From: Piscicola geometra
Lineage: Eukaryota > Annelida > Clitellata > Hirudinida > Piscicolidae
Assembly: GCA_943735955.1 (NCBI GenBank)
Contig: OX030964.1
Location: 8,431,107-8,495,106 of the forward strand
Direction of reading: 5' to 3'
Length of the DNA: 64,000 bases
Numbering within the stretch: the first letter of the stretch is position 1; each line of letters starts with the position of its first letter. Below the pieces are notes generated by a model that saw only the letters and a program-made list of their open reading frames with translations, was not told the origin of the DNA and searched no databases. Of the stretch, positions 1 through 15,900 are shown one piece after another. A program made the position numbers and the translations under genes.

Positions 1-1092
1 GAGGATGGGGATAAGGAGGATGGGGATGAGGAGGATGGGAGGGAGAGGATGGGATGAAGAGGATGGGGATGAAGAGGATGGGGATGAAAAGGATGGGGAG
101 AGGAGGATGGGATGAAGAGGATGGAGATGAGAAGGATGGGATGAAGAGGATGGGGATGAGGAGGATGGGATGAGGAGGGTGGGATGAGGAGGATGGGGAT
201 GAGGGGGATGGGATGAGGAGGGTGGGATGAGGAGGATGGGGATGAGGAAGATGGGGATGAGAAGGATGGGGATGAGGAGGATGGGGATGAGGAGGATGGA
301 GATGAGGAGGATGGGGATGAGGAGGATGGGGATGAGGAGGATGGGATGAAAAGGATGGGATGAAGAGGATGGGATGAGGAGGATGGAATGAGGAGGATGG
401 GATGAGGAGGATGGGATGAGGAGGATGGGGATGAGAAGGATGGGGATGAGGAGGATGGGGATGAGGAGGATGGGATGAGGAGGATGGGATGAAGAGGATG
501 GGATGAGGAGGATGGGATGAGGAGGATGGGATGAGGAGGATGGGATGAGGAGGATGGGGATGAGGAGGATGGGGATGAGGAGGATGGGGATGAGAAGGAT
601 GGGGATGAAGAAGATGGGATGAGGAGGGTGGGATGAGGAGGATGGGGATGAGGATGATGGGGATGAGGAGGATGGGATGAAGAGGATGGAGATGAGGAGG
701 ATGGGATGAAGAGGATGGAGATGAGAAGGATGGGATGAAGAGGATGGGGATGAGGAGGACGGGATGAGGAGGATGGGGATGAGGAGGATGGGATGAGGAG
801 GATGGGATGAAGAGAATGGGGATGAAGAGGATGGGGATGAAGAGGATGGGATGAGGAGGGTGGGATGAGGAGGATGGGGATGAGGAGGATGGGGATGAGA
901 AGGATGGGGATGAGGAGGATGGGGATGAGGAGGATGGGATGAGGAGGATGGGATGAAGAGGATGGGGATGAGAAGGATGGGGATGAGGAGGATGGGATGA
1001 GGAGGATGGGGATGAGAAGGATGGGGATGAGGAGGATGGGATGAGGAGGATGGGATGAGGAGGATGGGATGAGGAGGATGGGATGAGGAGGA
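1..1092. repeat. G-rich minisatellite, about 15-17 bp unit
   Basis: The window opens inside a tandem array of units reading GGATGGG(G)ATGAGGA with frequent one-base length changes (GGATGGG versus GGATGGGG) and AGG/AAG/GGG variants. It lies downstream of the 3' end of the OTUD5-like gene and is cut by the window edge, so its full size is unknown. No coding potential is credited. Confidence 0.95.
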
Positions 1093-1744
1093 TACCGAAG
1101 ATTTGTGGCGGGAAGTCATTCATTATGGATTTCGTCTCGTCACATCCCACCGCTCCATACTCGTCCACATTTTTATTTTTATTATTATTGTAATCATTAT
1201 CATTACGATTGTTTGGGAGTGATGATGATGATGAGCATTGGTACAGGGGTGACTTGGGAGAAGGAACTGGCAGGAGGGGGTTTGTGATATGGTAACTCTT
1301 CTTCTTATTATTATCATTATTATTGCGATGGTGGTGATAATGATGAATATTTTTATTCTTAAATTTAATTTTAATAAAAGTTCTGATGATGACGATGATG
1401 ATGACAAACTCTGGTCGAGGTGTGTCTTGAAGGACAACAAAGGGTCGCTGCCTGCTGCTGCTGCTGCTGCGTTGTTGTTGTTGCTGATGTTGTTGTTGTT
1501 GATGTTGTTGCTGTTGTTGTTGTTGATGCTGTTGCTCTTCGCTTCGGTGGTCGATTGAGTTGAGGAGGTGGTGGTGGAGGTGGTGGTTGATGACTTGTTG
1601 TTGTGGTTGTTCTGACGACTCTTGTTTTGTTTGTGTTGATTGTTGTTGTTGCACGCATCTGAACTGCTGCACGTGGCACTGCGAGGCTGTTGTGCATGGT
1701 GGTGATGATGGAGATGCTATTTTGTGCATATGCCCATGCTTAAT
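1093..1744. other. Low-complexity 3' flank of the OTUD5-like gene
   Basis: The stretch holds short runs of ATT, GAT, TTG and GCT trinucleotides (for example 1440-1540) and no recognisable exon. It begins directly after the minus-strand stop codon of the OTUD5-like gene, so part is probably its 3' untranslated region; an ATTAAA-like signal sits next to the stop. Open frames here encode homopolymer-like runs and are not supported as genes. Confidence 0.6.
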
Positions 1745-2706
1745 TTAATACATTATCATGACTGCATCATCATCATCATCATCAGCATCCTCAAAATGAT
1801 GATCCTCATGACATACAGAGTTCTTGGCAGACGCCATTTGTTCCTGGTCTCGGATCCATTGCAGGTAAGACTCCCTAGCCACCTGGTGATGCAAATTTAA
1901 AATTATGATAATAATATTAATATTAATAATGATATAAATAATAATTATATGAATAATAATGATAATAATATTAATGTTAATAATGATATAAATAATAATG
2001 ATATAAATAATAATTATATGAATAATAATGATAATAATATTAATGTTAATAATGATATAAATAATAATGATATAAATAATAATGATATAAATAATAATGA
2101 TATAAATAATAATGATATAAATAATAATGATAATAATATTAATAATAATAATATGAATAATGATAAAAATACTATTGAAAGTATCAATGCTAATAATAAA
2201 GGAGTGCAAAGAAGGGCAACTTGTTCTTCAATGGTGCCCTGGGTCAACTCCCAGTCGGTCTCTCTCAGCTTGTCCTCCAGCATCGTCTGTGTGTGTGTGT
2301 GTGTGTGTGCGTGTGTGTGCATGTGTGTGTATGTGTGTGCATGTGTGTCTGTGTGTGCACGTGTGTTTATGTGTGTGTATAAATATAGTTAAATGAAGAA
2401 GGGGATGAAGAGGGGATGGTGATGATGATGATGATGATGGAGGAACCTGCTCAATGTGGCTGTCTTCTGACTGCCTCACTGCATCCCTCACCTGCATCTT
2501 GTCTGCCAACTGCATGAGGATGAATGGATGGATAGTTGAGCGATGCGTAGATGGATGAAGATGCATGCATGAATGAATCAATAGATCCACCACCCCTACC
2601 CATCCCCTGCCTCCTCCACCACCCACCCCAGGCTGGTGGTCGGGCAGACCAAGGCCCACTCCAATGGTCGCCTTGTACGGGTTCACCACTGAGTTGTAGT
2701 GCACAC

Positions 2707-2742
<36 letters not shown>

Positions 2743-4876
2743 GTGTGTATGTGTGTGTGTGTATCAATAACAAAATCAGCAATAACAATAATTATTGTTA
2801 TTATTATTGTTATAATGCAAAGAACCTGTGGTAGCTGAGTCGGATGGGTTCATTGTCAGTTTCGTAGGCGGCATGGAAGGTGTTGATGGGCTCTGCAGGT
2901 TAGTTTCGCAACATAAACAATTACTATTTCTCTTCTTTGCATCATTAAAACTTTTATTATTTTTATATATGCTAAACATTTTGGGACCATCATAAAAGCC
3001 AACCAGACAAGCCTTGACCTACTTAACCATCACCAAACCAACCAGGCAAACAAGCAAGCAAACAGACAAACAGACAAACAACCAGGCAAGCAAGCAAACA
3101 AACAACCAGACAAGCAGGCAAGCAAGCAAGCAGGCAAGCAAACAACCAGACAAGCAGGCAAGCAGGCAAGCAAGCAGACAAGCAAGCCTGGAGGGACGAA
3201 CCCAGAGTGAGTTGGTAGACCTCGATGGGCCGGTTGTAGAGTTCGCAGAGGGCATGCATCTCGATGTGGTTGCCATGGCAGTTCTCGACCCTCTTCCTGC
3301 TCAGGTAGTCGCTGAAGTCCTCCGTCACAAACTGCTTGAAGAAGTCCACGTTCTTCGCCTGCATCAGTGTGTGGGTGATGTTGTTGTTGTTGAGGTTGTT
3401 GTTGAGTGGGTGTTGTTGTTGTTGAGGTTGTTGTTGTGTGTTGTTGTTGCTGTTGAGGTTGTTGTTGGGTGGGTGTTGTTGTTGATGTTGAGGTTTTTGT
3501 TGGGTGGGTGGTGTTGTTGTTGTTGAGGTTGTTGTTGGGTGGTGTTGTTGTTGTTGAGGTTGTTGTTGGGTGGGAGGTTGGTGTTTTTGTTGAGGTTGTT
3601 GTTGGGTGCATGGTGTTTTTGTTGAGGTTGTTGTTGGGTGGGTGTTGTTGTTGTTGAGGTTGTTTTTGGGTGGGTGGTGTTGTTGTTGTTGAGGTTGTTG
3701 TTGGGTGGGTGGTGTTGTTGTTGAGGTTGTTGTTGGGTGGGTGGTTGGTGGTGTTGTTGTTGAGATTGTTGTTGGGTGGGTGTTGTTGTTGTTGGGTGGT
3801 TGGGATGGGTGAAAATAAGGTTGAGATGAGTGGAGTGGTTGCTGACCATTCATGAGAATTGATGGAATGAACGCTTTTGTTCACTTAGTAAAGGGCGCTA
3901 TACAAATCATTATAGACTGATTGATTGATTGAATGGTCGACTAGATAACTTAGGCTTTGCGAGACGTGCTCACCATGTAGTCGACGCAGTTCTTCCTCAC
4001 AATCGAATGCATCTCTTGGTCGCCAAATATCTGATCAGCTGGCATTTGGTTTGAAAATATTGAGATTATAATATTATTTATATAATATAAATACTTTTAT
4101 TTTTTTTTAAATGAATGGGTGTGAAACAATGGTTATGATGTTTGAAATGTGGAGATAACAAAGTTGAATGCATGCAAACTCTCTCCTGACCGACTGCCCT
4201 GAAGAGACACGCGCCATCCTCAGCCATCTTCTTGATGACGAAGCCTTTCTTCTCAAGTAGCATCACCTCAAAGTCCTTCTCCTTCTCGAGCAATGACGCG
4301 TCGTCTTGGCGGTAGCACTCGTCCTCACTGTTGAAGCCACCCCCGCGCTCCTCCTCTTCCCCTTCCCCCACCACCACCACTTGCTGCTTTTGCTGCTGCT
4401 GCTGTTGTGTTATACATTTTTCTCATTCTATGATGCAAAAACAAATTGAAATATTTAAATTATTTATTCATTAAATTGAAATAAGTTTGAATGAAAAACT
4501 TGAATACCTGCTGCTTTTGTTGTTGCTGCACAACGACAGTGGTTCGAATGTTGGAGACTCTGCCAAGGCTCATCTGGCCTGCAGTCGTCTGCTTGTCGTG
4601 CCGTTGTTTCCTGATGGAACGGTGCGGCGACGAGCGATCGCGAATGCGCCTTTTGTTCGAGAAGACCAACGCGTGAGAAGAGGCCCCCTCGTCGAAGCGG
4701 TCCTGGGGGTCGCCTGGAGGGGGAGATGCCCACCTCTGCGGAGAAGAAGGCCTGCCCCTCAGATGACTGCCACCCCTCCCCGCTCCTGACTCAACGCTGC
4801 TTGGACTGTTCGAGCAGTCAGAGTTCTCGCCATCATTCTTCTCCTTTGGTTGCTTTTTCTTTGGCAAAATCGTCAT
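1745..4876 (-). CDS. OTU-domain cysteine deubiquitinase, OTUD5 (DUBA)-like
   Basis: Nine coding exons read on the minus strand: 4876-4508, 4401-4191, 4038-3974, 3358-3202, 2892-2826, 2708-2627, 2509-2447, 2286-2221 and 1882-1745. All phases match, giving 405 residues. OTUD5 proteins remove ubiquitin chains and act in interferon and chromatin-regulator control. The catalytic Asp and Cys are in EDGACLFRA (D185, C188) and the His in [10 protein letters not shown] (H293), with spacing like human OTUD5. The segment NSEDE (S148) matches the position of the activating phosphoserine 177 known in human OTUD5. Residues 1-123 are basic and disordered. The conserved helix [15 protein letters not shown] is followed by only about 30 residues ending in an Asp run, so the C-terminal ubiquitin-interacting motif of vertebrate OTUD5 is absent here. 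The start is the first ATG of an open exon and is less certain than the core. It is divergent from the adaptin gene at 5636. Confidence 0.9.
1893..2190. repeat. AT-rich 15-bp tandem repeat in the last OTUD5 intron
   Basis: Units like AATAATGATATAAAT repeat through most of the intron between exons 8 and 9. On the transcribed strand the repeat is T/A only, leaving a short CACCAG acceptor at its end. Confidence 0.9.
2287..2392. repeat. (TG)n microsatellite next to OTUD5 exon 8
   Basis: On the sense (minus) strand this reads (CA)n and runs directly into the CACAG acceptor of exon 8, so the dinucleotide run occupies the place of the polypyrimidine tract. It is interrupted by GC, AT and CT dinucleotides. 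Confidence 0.9.
2710..2763. repeat. (GT)n microsatellite next to OTUD5 exon 6
   Basis: A second dinucleotide run abutting an acceptor: on the minus strand (CA)n ends in CACACAG at exon 6. Confidence 0.9.
3040..3190. repeat. Short AAGCAGGC/AAACAAC-type repeat in OTUD5 intron 4
   Basis: Irregular tandem units of CAAGCAGG, CAAGCAAA and CAGACAAA fill most of the interval just downstream (in gene direction) of the exon 4 donor at 3201. Confidence 0.85.
3373..3812. repeat. (TTG)n/GGGTGGGTG minisatellite in OTUD5 intron 3
   Basis: Units of roughly 30-33 bp consist of TTGTTGTTG, GAGG and GGGTGGGTG. The sense strand is therefore C/A-rich. All frames on both strands stay open because of the period, producing spurious Asn/Thr/Pro/Gln ORFs of up to 284 residues. 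Confidence 0.9.
3884..3936 (+). mobile_element. SINE/LINE-type 3' tail ending in (ATTG)n
   Basis: The segment AAAGGGCGCTATACAAAT followed by ATTATAGACTGATTGATTGATTG resembles the common 3' tail of animal short retroposons (GCGCTATA then a simple-repeat end). Related tails occur at 56508-56560 and, inverted, at 63232-63286. No internal promoter boxes were identified, so it is called a truncated tail. Confidence 0.55.
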
Positions 4877-5635
4877 ATTTTAGTTTTTCTTGAATATTTA
4901 ATTTAATTATAGTTATTATATATTTTTCAATCTTTTTATATTATTTTAGAGGATATATACAAAAGAACCGATTGTATCTGGATTAATGTGTTAAAATGGA
5001 CGAGATGTGACGTCAAAAATAATGTTCGATTCAACTGTTTAATATGGACTCTATCAACCAGGGTTCATTATCGATAACTGGAAAACTGGAGAATATAAAT
5101 ATTTAATTTTCACTTCAAAAAGTATAAAAAAATTCGAATATTCTATAATTCGATAACTTGAAAGATTTATAGAAAAAACGCAATATATTTTTATACATAA
5201 TATGCAAATTCAGCAGTGAAAGTTGATTTCCATACAATTGATAATGAATTCGCTTAGCAAGTTGTCTACATTGAAGGCAAGTCTTCTTCTGCGGTGGCCC
5301 AACTAAGAAGATAATCCAGGCACAAAGACAGTCCAAGAGATTTCAAACAATTCAGACAGACCCCCCCCTCTAGAGATAAACTACTTCACAGAAATACTTG
5401 AAATCAATTTTGTATTTAAAATCTTGACAATTTTAATTAAAGGTTCAAATAAAATATTTTTTACATTTAAAAAATCAGTATTCTTACTTCCGTTTACGTT
5501 TAAACGTTACGTTTTTATTCTTATTTCCAAAAGTCGGGTACCTGGATTGAACAATTCACTACCTACTCAACCAGCCAATCAATCAATTAAATAAATTCAT
5601 TTTTATTGTTACATTCAAATCTGATCTTCGTCAAA
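4877..5635. other. Divergent intergenic region between OTUD5-like and AP1S genes
   Basis: AT-rich unique sequence with no recognisable exon. It must hold the 5' regions of two genes pointing away from each other (OTUD5-like on minus, AP1S on plus). No convincing TATA box or initiator was assigned. Confidence 0.6.
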
Positions 5636-8615
<2,980 letters not shown>

Positions 8616-8765
8616 CCTCCTGACCTTCCTTGACCTTCCTTGACCTCCTGACCCTTCTTGACCCTCCTTGACCCTCCTTGACCTCCCTGACCTCTTGACC
8701 CTTCTTGACCCTCTTTGACCTCCTGACCTTCCTTGACCTCCTGACTCCACTTTGACCTTTCTGCC
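8616..8765. repeat. TGACCCTCCTTGACC-type tandem repeat after the AP1S stop
   Basis: Units of about 8-20 bp (CTTGACCTCC, CTTGACCCT) start at the stop codon of the AP1S terminal exon. Each unit has the form of a nuclear-receptor half site (TGACCT), which is probably fortuitous. A possible ATTAAA poly(A) signal lies downstream at 8854. Confidence 0.85.
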
Positions 8766-9177
8766 ATTACAGTCTTTAGTCATATCTCCGTCATTCTCGC
8801 TGCTGCTGCTGCTCGTCCTTCCATCATGATTTCCATTCTACGTTTCTGTTTGCATTAAATGCTACTTTTGTTTGCATATGTTGTTGTTGTGTCTTTGTTG
8901 TTGTTGTTGTGTATTTGTTGTTGTGTATTTGTTTGCATATTTTCTAGTCTCTTTATGAATAGTGCCTTGAAGAGCTGCTTTGAACCATAAGGTTCTTGAA
9001 TCATTATCATCATCAGCATCATCCTCATCTCACCATCATCATCGTCTACATCCTCTATTGATTGCAGTGTGCACACTTCATCTCAAATGTCATGCAGAGT
9101 GCTTTTAGTCTTTCTAATTCATCATTTAGTCTTCTCTTTGCCTTCTATCTCAAGCGCCTCGATTCATTTTGTGTTCT

Positions 9178-9480
9178 TCAGTCATTTAATCAGTCAATCA
9201 ATCAGTCATTTAATCAATTAGACATTCAATCAATAAATCAGTCATTTAATCAATTAGACATTCAATCAATAAATCATTTAATGAGACATTCAATCAATAA
9301 ATCAGTCATTCAATCAGTGATTCATTTAGTGAATCAATCAGTCAGTCAGTGATTCAGTCAGTCAGTGATTCAGTCAGTCAGTGATTCAATCAGTCAGTGA
9401 TTCAATCAGTCAGTGATTCAATCAGTCAGTGATTCAATCAGTCAGTTATTGAATCAGTCAGTCAGTGATTTATCCATTCG
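9178..9480. repeat. CAGTCAGTGATT/AATCAATAAAT degenerate repeat
   Basis: Tetranucleotide-derived repeats CAATCAAT, then CAGTCAGTGATTCAAT units of 16 bp, upstream of the putative alternative AP1S exon. Confidence 0.85.
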
Positions 9481-9601
9481 TCAGAGCTTCTCCAATCCAC
9501 CAATCAACTTCTCCACACATCTATTTCACCCGTCCATGCACACATACATACACATACATGTAAACACTCACACACACACACACACACACGTATCCTTCTA
9601 G

Positions 9602-9655
9602 GTGGATCCGTGTTCTGATAGGTTGACCCTATTCGAGGCGATTAAGCACTTGTGA
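9602..9655 (+). CDS. Possible alternative last exon of AP1S
   Basis: A phase-0 exon preceded by a (CA)n and TCCTTCTAG acceptor encodes 17 residues, VDPCSDRLTLFEAIKHL, then TGA. Joined to LLQE at 7355 it would give a sigma chain of normal length with a tail comparable to the usual L-x-x-E-x-x-x-x-L form. An AATAAA lies at 9761, giving a complete terminal exon. The nearer exon at 8565 is preferred as the main one. This is an inference without transcript support. Confidence 0.4.
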   Translation: MDPCSDRLTLFEAIKHL

Positions 9656-9900
9656 AGGCCTCATGCATGCATAATTAATGAGCAGTATGCAAATGAGTCA
9701 TGAAAAAACTAAACGGACAATATGCAAACATATATGTTTATTCTGATCTGTCGTTCATTCAATAAAAACAAATTCAATCGTTTAGTGTCGCCCCTTTTTG
9801 CAGCGCCTCATTGTCGCCATTGCATGCCATCCTTGCGTCAATGTCTTAAAGCCTCCATGGTGTTGAACACTGTGCATTAGAGCCACTTCATCAGTCGACC
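9656..9900. other. Unique spacer left of the satellite
   Basis: Unique sequence with a possible AATAAA poly(A) signal at 9761-9766. No ORF, RNA gene or repeat was recognised. The satellite begins abruptly at about 9901 with an AACCTGCAATTCAGG unit. Confidence 0.6.
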
Positions 9901-12900
9901 AACCTGCAATTCAGGACTGACACCTGTCGAACTGTCTGATAAGCCTAACCTGCAATTCAGGACTGACACGTGTCGAACTGTTTGATAAGCCTAACCTGCA
10001 ATTCAGGACTGACACGTGTCGGACTGTCTGATAAGCCTAACCTGCAATTCAGGACTGACACGTGTCGAACTGTCTGATAAGCCTAACCTGCAATTCATGA
10101 CTGACACGTGTCGGACTGTCTGATAAGCCTAACCTGCAATTCAGGACTGACACGTGTCGGACTGTCTGATAAGCCTAACCTGCAATTCAGGACTTTCACG
10201 TGTCGGACTGTCTGATAAGCCTAACCTGCAATTCAGGACTGACACGTGTCGAACTGTTTGATAAGCCTAACCTGCAATTCAGGACTGACACGTGTCGAAC
10301 TGTCTGATAAGCCTAACCTGCAATTCAGGACTGACACGTGTCAGACTGTCTGATAAGCCTAACCTGCAATTCAAGACTGACACCTGTCGGACTGTCTAAT
10401 GAGCCTAACCTGCAATTCAGGACTGACACGTGTCGGACTGTCTGATAAGCCTAACCTGCAATTCAGGACTGACACCTGTCGGACTGTTTGATAAGCCTAA
10501 CCTGCAATTCAGGATTGACACCTGTCGAACTGTTTGATAAGCCTAACCTGCAATTCAGGACTGACACGTGTCGGACTGTCTGATAAGCCTAACCTGCAAT
10601 TCAGGACTGACACGTGTCGGACTGTTTGATAAGCCTAACCTGCAATTCAGGACTGACACCTGTCGAACTGTTTGATAAGCCTAACCTGCAATTCAGGACT
10701 GACACGTGTCGAACTGTTTGATAAGCCTAACCTGCAATTCAGGACTGACACGTGTCGGACTGTCTGATGAGCCTAACCTGCAATTCAGGACTGACACGTG
10801 TCGGACTGTCTGATAAGCCTAACCTGCAATTCAGGACTGACACCTGTCGGACTGTTTGATAAGCCTAACCTGCAATTCAGGACTGACACGTGTCGAACTG
10901 TTTGATAAGCCTAACCTGCAATTCAGGACTGACACGTGTCGGACTGTCTGATAAGCCTAACCTGCAATTCAGGACTGACACGTGTCGAACTGTTTGATAA
11001 GCCTAACCTGCAATTCAGGACTGACACGTGTCGGACTGTCTGATGAGCCTAACCTGCAATTCAGGACTGACACGTGTCGGACTGTCTGATAAGCCTAACC
11101 TGCAATTCAGGACTGACACCTGTCGGACTGTTTGATAAGCCTAACCTGCAATTCAGGACTGACACGTGTCGAACTGTTTGATAAGCCTAACCTGCAATTC
11201 AGGACTGACACGTGTCGAACTGTTTGATAAGCCTAACCTGCAATTCAGGACTGACACGTGTCGAACTGTTTGATAAGCCTAACCTGCAATTCAGGACTGA
11301 CACGTGTCGGACTGTCTGATAAGCCTAACCTGCAATTCAGGACTGACACGTGTCGGACTGTCTGATAAGCCTAACCTGCAATTCAGGACTGACACGTGTC
11401 GGACTGTCTGATAAGCCTAACCTGCAATTCAGGACTGACACGTGTCGGACTGTCTGATAAGCCTAACCTGCAATTCAGGACTGACACGTGTCGAACTGTT
11501 TGATAAGCCTAACCTGCAATTCAGGACTGACACGTGTCGGACTGTCTGATGAGCCTAACCTGCAATTCAGGACTGACACCTGTCGAACTGTTTGATAAGC
11601 CTAACCTGCAATTCAGGACTGACACGTGTCGGACTGTCTGATGAGCCTAACCTGCAATTCAGGACTGACACGTGTCGGACTGTCTGATAAGCCTAACCTG
11701 CAATTCAGGACTGACACCTGTCGGACTGTTTGATAAGCCTAACCTGCAATTCAGGACTGACACGTGTCGAACTGTTTGATAAGCCTAACCTGCAATTCAG
11801 GACTGACACGTGTCGAACTGTTTAATAAGCCTAACCTGCAATTCAGGACTGACACGTGTCGGACTGTCTGATAAGCCTAACCTGCAATTCAGGACTGACA
11901 CGTGTCGGACTGTCTGATAAGCCTAACCTGCAATTCAGGACTGACACGTGTCGGACTGTCTGATAAGCCTAACCTGCAATTCAGGACTGACACGTGTCGG
12001 ACTGTCTGATAAGCCTAACCTGCAATTCAGGACTGAGACGTGTCGAACTGTTTGATAAGCCTAACCTGCAATTCAGGACTGACACGTGTCGGACTGTCTG
12101 ATGAGCCTAACCTGCAATTCAGGACTGACACGTGTCGGACTGTCTGATAAGCCTAACCTGCAATTCAGGACTCACACGTGTCGGACTGTCTGATAAGCCT
12201 AACCTGCAATTCAGGACTGACACGTGTCGGACTGTCTGATAAGCCTAACCTGCAATTCAGGACTGACACGTGTCGGACTGTCTGATAAGCCTAACCTGCA
12301 ATTCAGGACTGAGACGTGTCGAACTGTTTGATAAGCCTAACCTGCAATTCAGGACTGACACGTGTCGGACTGTCTGATGAGCCTAACCTGCAATTCAGGA
12401 CTGACACCTGTCGAACTGTTTGATAAGCCTAACCTGCAATTCAGGACTGACACGTGTCGGACTGTCTGATGAGCCTAACCTGCAATTCAGGACTGACACG
12501 TGTCGGACTGTCTGATAAGCCTAACCTGCAATTCAGGACTGACACCTGTCGGACTGTTTGATAAGCCTAACCTGCAATTCAGGACTGACACGTGTCGGAC
12601 TGTCTGATAAGCCTAACCTGCAATTCAGGACTGACACCTGTCGAACTGTTTGATAAGCCTAACCTGCAATTCAGGACTGACACGTGTCGAACTGTTTGAT
12701 AAGCCTAACCTGCAATTCAGGACTGACACCTGTCGGACTGTCTGATAAGCCTAACCTGCAATTCAGGACTGACACGTGTCGAACTGTTTGATAAGCCTAA
12801 CCTGCAATTCAGGACTGACACGTGTCGAACTGTTTGATAAGCCTAACCTGCAATTCAGGACTGACACGTGTCGAACTGTTTGATAAGCCTAACCTGCAAT

Positions 12901-15900
12901 TCAGGACTGACACGTGTCGGACTGTCTGATAAGCCTAACCTGCAATTCAGGACTGATACCTGTCGGACTGTCTGATAAGCCTAACCTGCAATTCAGGACT
13001 GACACGTGTCGAACTGTTTGATAAGCCTAACCTGCAATTCAGGACTGACACGTGTCGAACTGTTTGATAAGCCTAACCTGCAATTCAGGACTGACACGTG
13101 TCGGACTGTCTGATAAGCCTAACCTGCAATTCAGGACTGACACCTGTCGGACTGTCTGATAAGCCTAACCTGCAATTCAGGACTGACACGTGTCGAACTG
13201 TTTAATAAGCCTAACCTGCAATTCAGGACTGACACGTGTCGGACTGTCTGATAAGCCTAACCTGCAATTCAGGACTGACACGTGTCGGACTGTCTGATAA
13301 GCCTAACCTGCAATTCAGGACTGACACGTGTCGGACTGTCTGATAAGCCTAACCTGCAATTCAGGACTGACACGTGTCGGACTGTCTGATAAGCCTAACC
13401 TGCAATTCAGGACTGACACGTGTCGGACTGTCTGATAAGCCTAACCTGCAATTCAGGACTGACACCTGTCGGACTGTCTGATAAGCCTAACCTGCAATTC
13501 AGGACTGACACGTGTCGAACTGTTTAATAAGCCTAACCTGCAATTCAGGACTGACACGTGTCGGACTGTCTGATAAGCCTAACCTGCAATTCAGGACTGA
13601 CACGTGTCGGACTGTCTGATAAGCCTAACCTGCAATTCAGGACTGACACGTGTCGGACTGTCTGATAAGCCTAACCTGCAATTCAGGACTGACACGTGTC
13701 GGACTGTCTGATAAGCCTAACCTGCAATTCAGGACTGAGACGTGTCGAACTGTTTGATAAGCCTAACCTGCAATTCAGGACTGACACGTGTCGGACTGTC
13801 TGATGAGCCTAACCTGCAATTCAGGACTGACACGTGTCGGACTGTCTGATAAGCCTAACCTGCAATTCAGGACTCACACGTGTCGGACTGTCTGATAAGC
13901 CTAACCTGCAATTCAGGACTGACACGTGTCGGACTGTCTGATAAGCCTAACCTGCAATTCAGGACTGACACGTGTCGGACTGTCTGATAAGCCTAACCTG
14001 CAATTCAGGACTGAGACGTGTCGAACTGTTTGATAAGCCTAACCTGCAATTCAGGACTGACACGTGTCGGACTGTCTGATGAGCCTAACCTGCAATTCAG
14101 GACTGACACCTGTCGAACTGTTTGATAAGCCTAACCTGCAATTCAGGACTGACACGTGTCGGACTGTCTGATGAGCCTAACCTGCAATTCAGGACTGACA
14201 CGTGTCGGACTGTCTGATAAGCCTAACCTGCAATTCAGGACTGACACCTGTCGGACTGTTTGATAAGCCTAACCTGCAATTCAGGACTGACACGTGTCGG
14301 ACTGTCTGATAAGCCTAACCTGCAATTCAGGACTGACACCTGTCGAACTGTTTGATAAGCCTAACCTGCAATTCAGGACTGACACGTGTCGAACTGTTTG
14401 ATAAGCCTAACCTGCAATTCAGGACTGACACCTGTCGGACTGTCTGATAAGCCTAACCTGCAATTCAGGACTGACACGTGTCGAACTGTTTGATAAGCCT
14501 AACCTGCAATTCAGGACTGACACGTGTCGAACTGTTTGATAAGCCTAACCTGCAATTCAGGACTGACACGTGTCGAACTGTTTGATAAGCCTAACCTGCA
14601 ATTCAGGACTGACACGTGTCGGACTGTCTGATAAGCCTAACCTGCAATTCAGGACTGATACCTGTCGGACTGTCTGATAAGCCTAACCTGCAATTCAGGA
14701 CTGACACGTGTCGAACTGTTTGATAAGCCTAACCTGCAATTCAGGACTGACACGTGTCGAACTGTTTGATAAGCCTAACCTGCAATTCAGGACTGACACG
14801 TGTCGGACTGTCTGATAAGCCTAACCTGCAATTCAGGACTGACACCTGTCGGACTGTCTGATAAGCCTAACCTGCAATTCAGGACTGACACGTGTCGAAC
14901 TGTTTGATAAGCCTAACCTGCAATTCAGGACTGACACGTGTCGAACTGTTTGATAAGCCTAACCTGCAATTCAGGACTGACACGTGTCGGACTGTCTGAT
15001 GAGCCTAACCTGCAATTCAGGACTGACACGTGTCGGACTGTCTGATAAGCCTAACCTGCAATTCAGGACTGACACCTGTCGGACTGTTTGATAAGCCTAA
15101 CCTGCAATTCAGGACTGACACGTGTCGGACTGTCTGATAAGCCTAACCTGCAATTCAGGACTGACACCTGTCGAACTGTTTGATAAGCCTAACCTGCAAT
15201 TCAGGACTGACACGTGTCGAACTGTTTGATAAGCCTAACCTGCAATTCAGGACTGACACCTGTCGGACTGTCTGATAAGCCTAACCTGCAATTCAGGACT
15301 GACACGTGTCGAACTGTTTGATAAGCCTAACCTGCAATTCAGGACTGACACGTGTCGAACTGTTTGATAAGCCTAACCTGCAATTCAGGACTGACACGTG
15401 TCGAACTGTTTGATAAGCCTAACCTGCAATTCAGGACTGACACGTGTCGGACTGTCTGATAAGCCTAACCTGCAATTCAGGACTGATACCTGTCGGACTG
15501 TCTGATAAGCCTAACCTGCAATTCAGGACTGACACGTGTCGAACTGTTTGATAAGCCTAACCTGCAATTCAGGACTGACACGTGTCGAACTGTTTGATAA
15601 GCCTAACCTGCAATTCAGGACTGACACGTGTCGGACTGTCTGATAAGCCTAACCTGCAATTCAGGACTGACACCTGTCGGACTGTCTGATAAGCCTAACC
15701 TGCAATTCAGGACTGACACGTGTCGAACTGTTTGATAAGCCTAACCTGCAATTCAGGACTGACACGTGTCGGACTATCTAATGAGCCTAACCTGCAATTC
15801 AGGACTGACACGTGTCGGACTGTCTAATGAGCCTAACCTGCAATTCAGGACTGACACGTGTCGAACTGTTTGGTGAGCCTAACCTGCAATTCAGGACTGA

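Noticed and set aside
3023..3884. Pro/Thr/Asn/Gln-rich ORFs over 270 residues opposite and around OTUD5 exon 4
   Set aside because: They combine an intron repeat with the real exon (3358-3202). Only the exon part shows conservation.
8616..8765. Nuclear-receptor response element cluster (TGACCT half sites)
   Set aside because: The half sites come from a degenerate simple repeat without constant spacing, next to a stop codon. No independent support.
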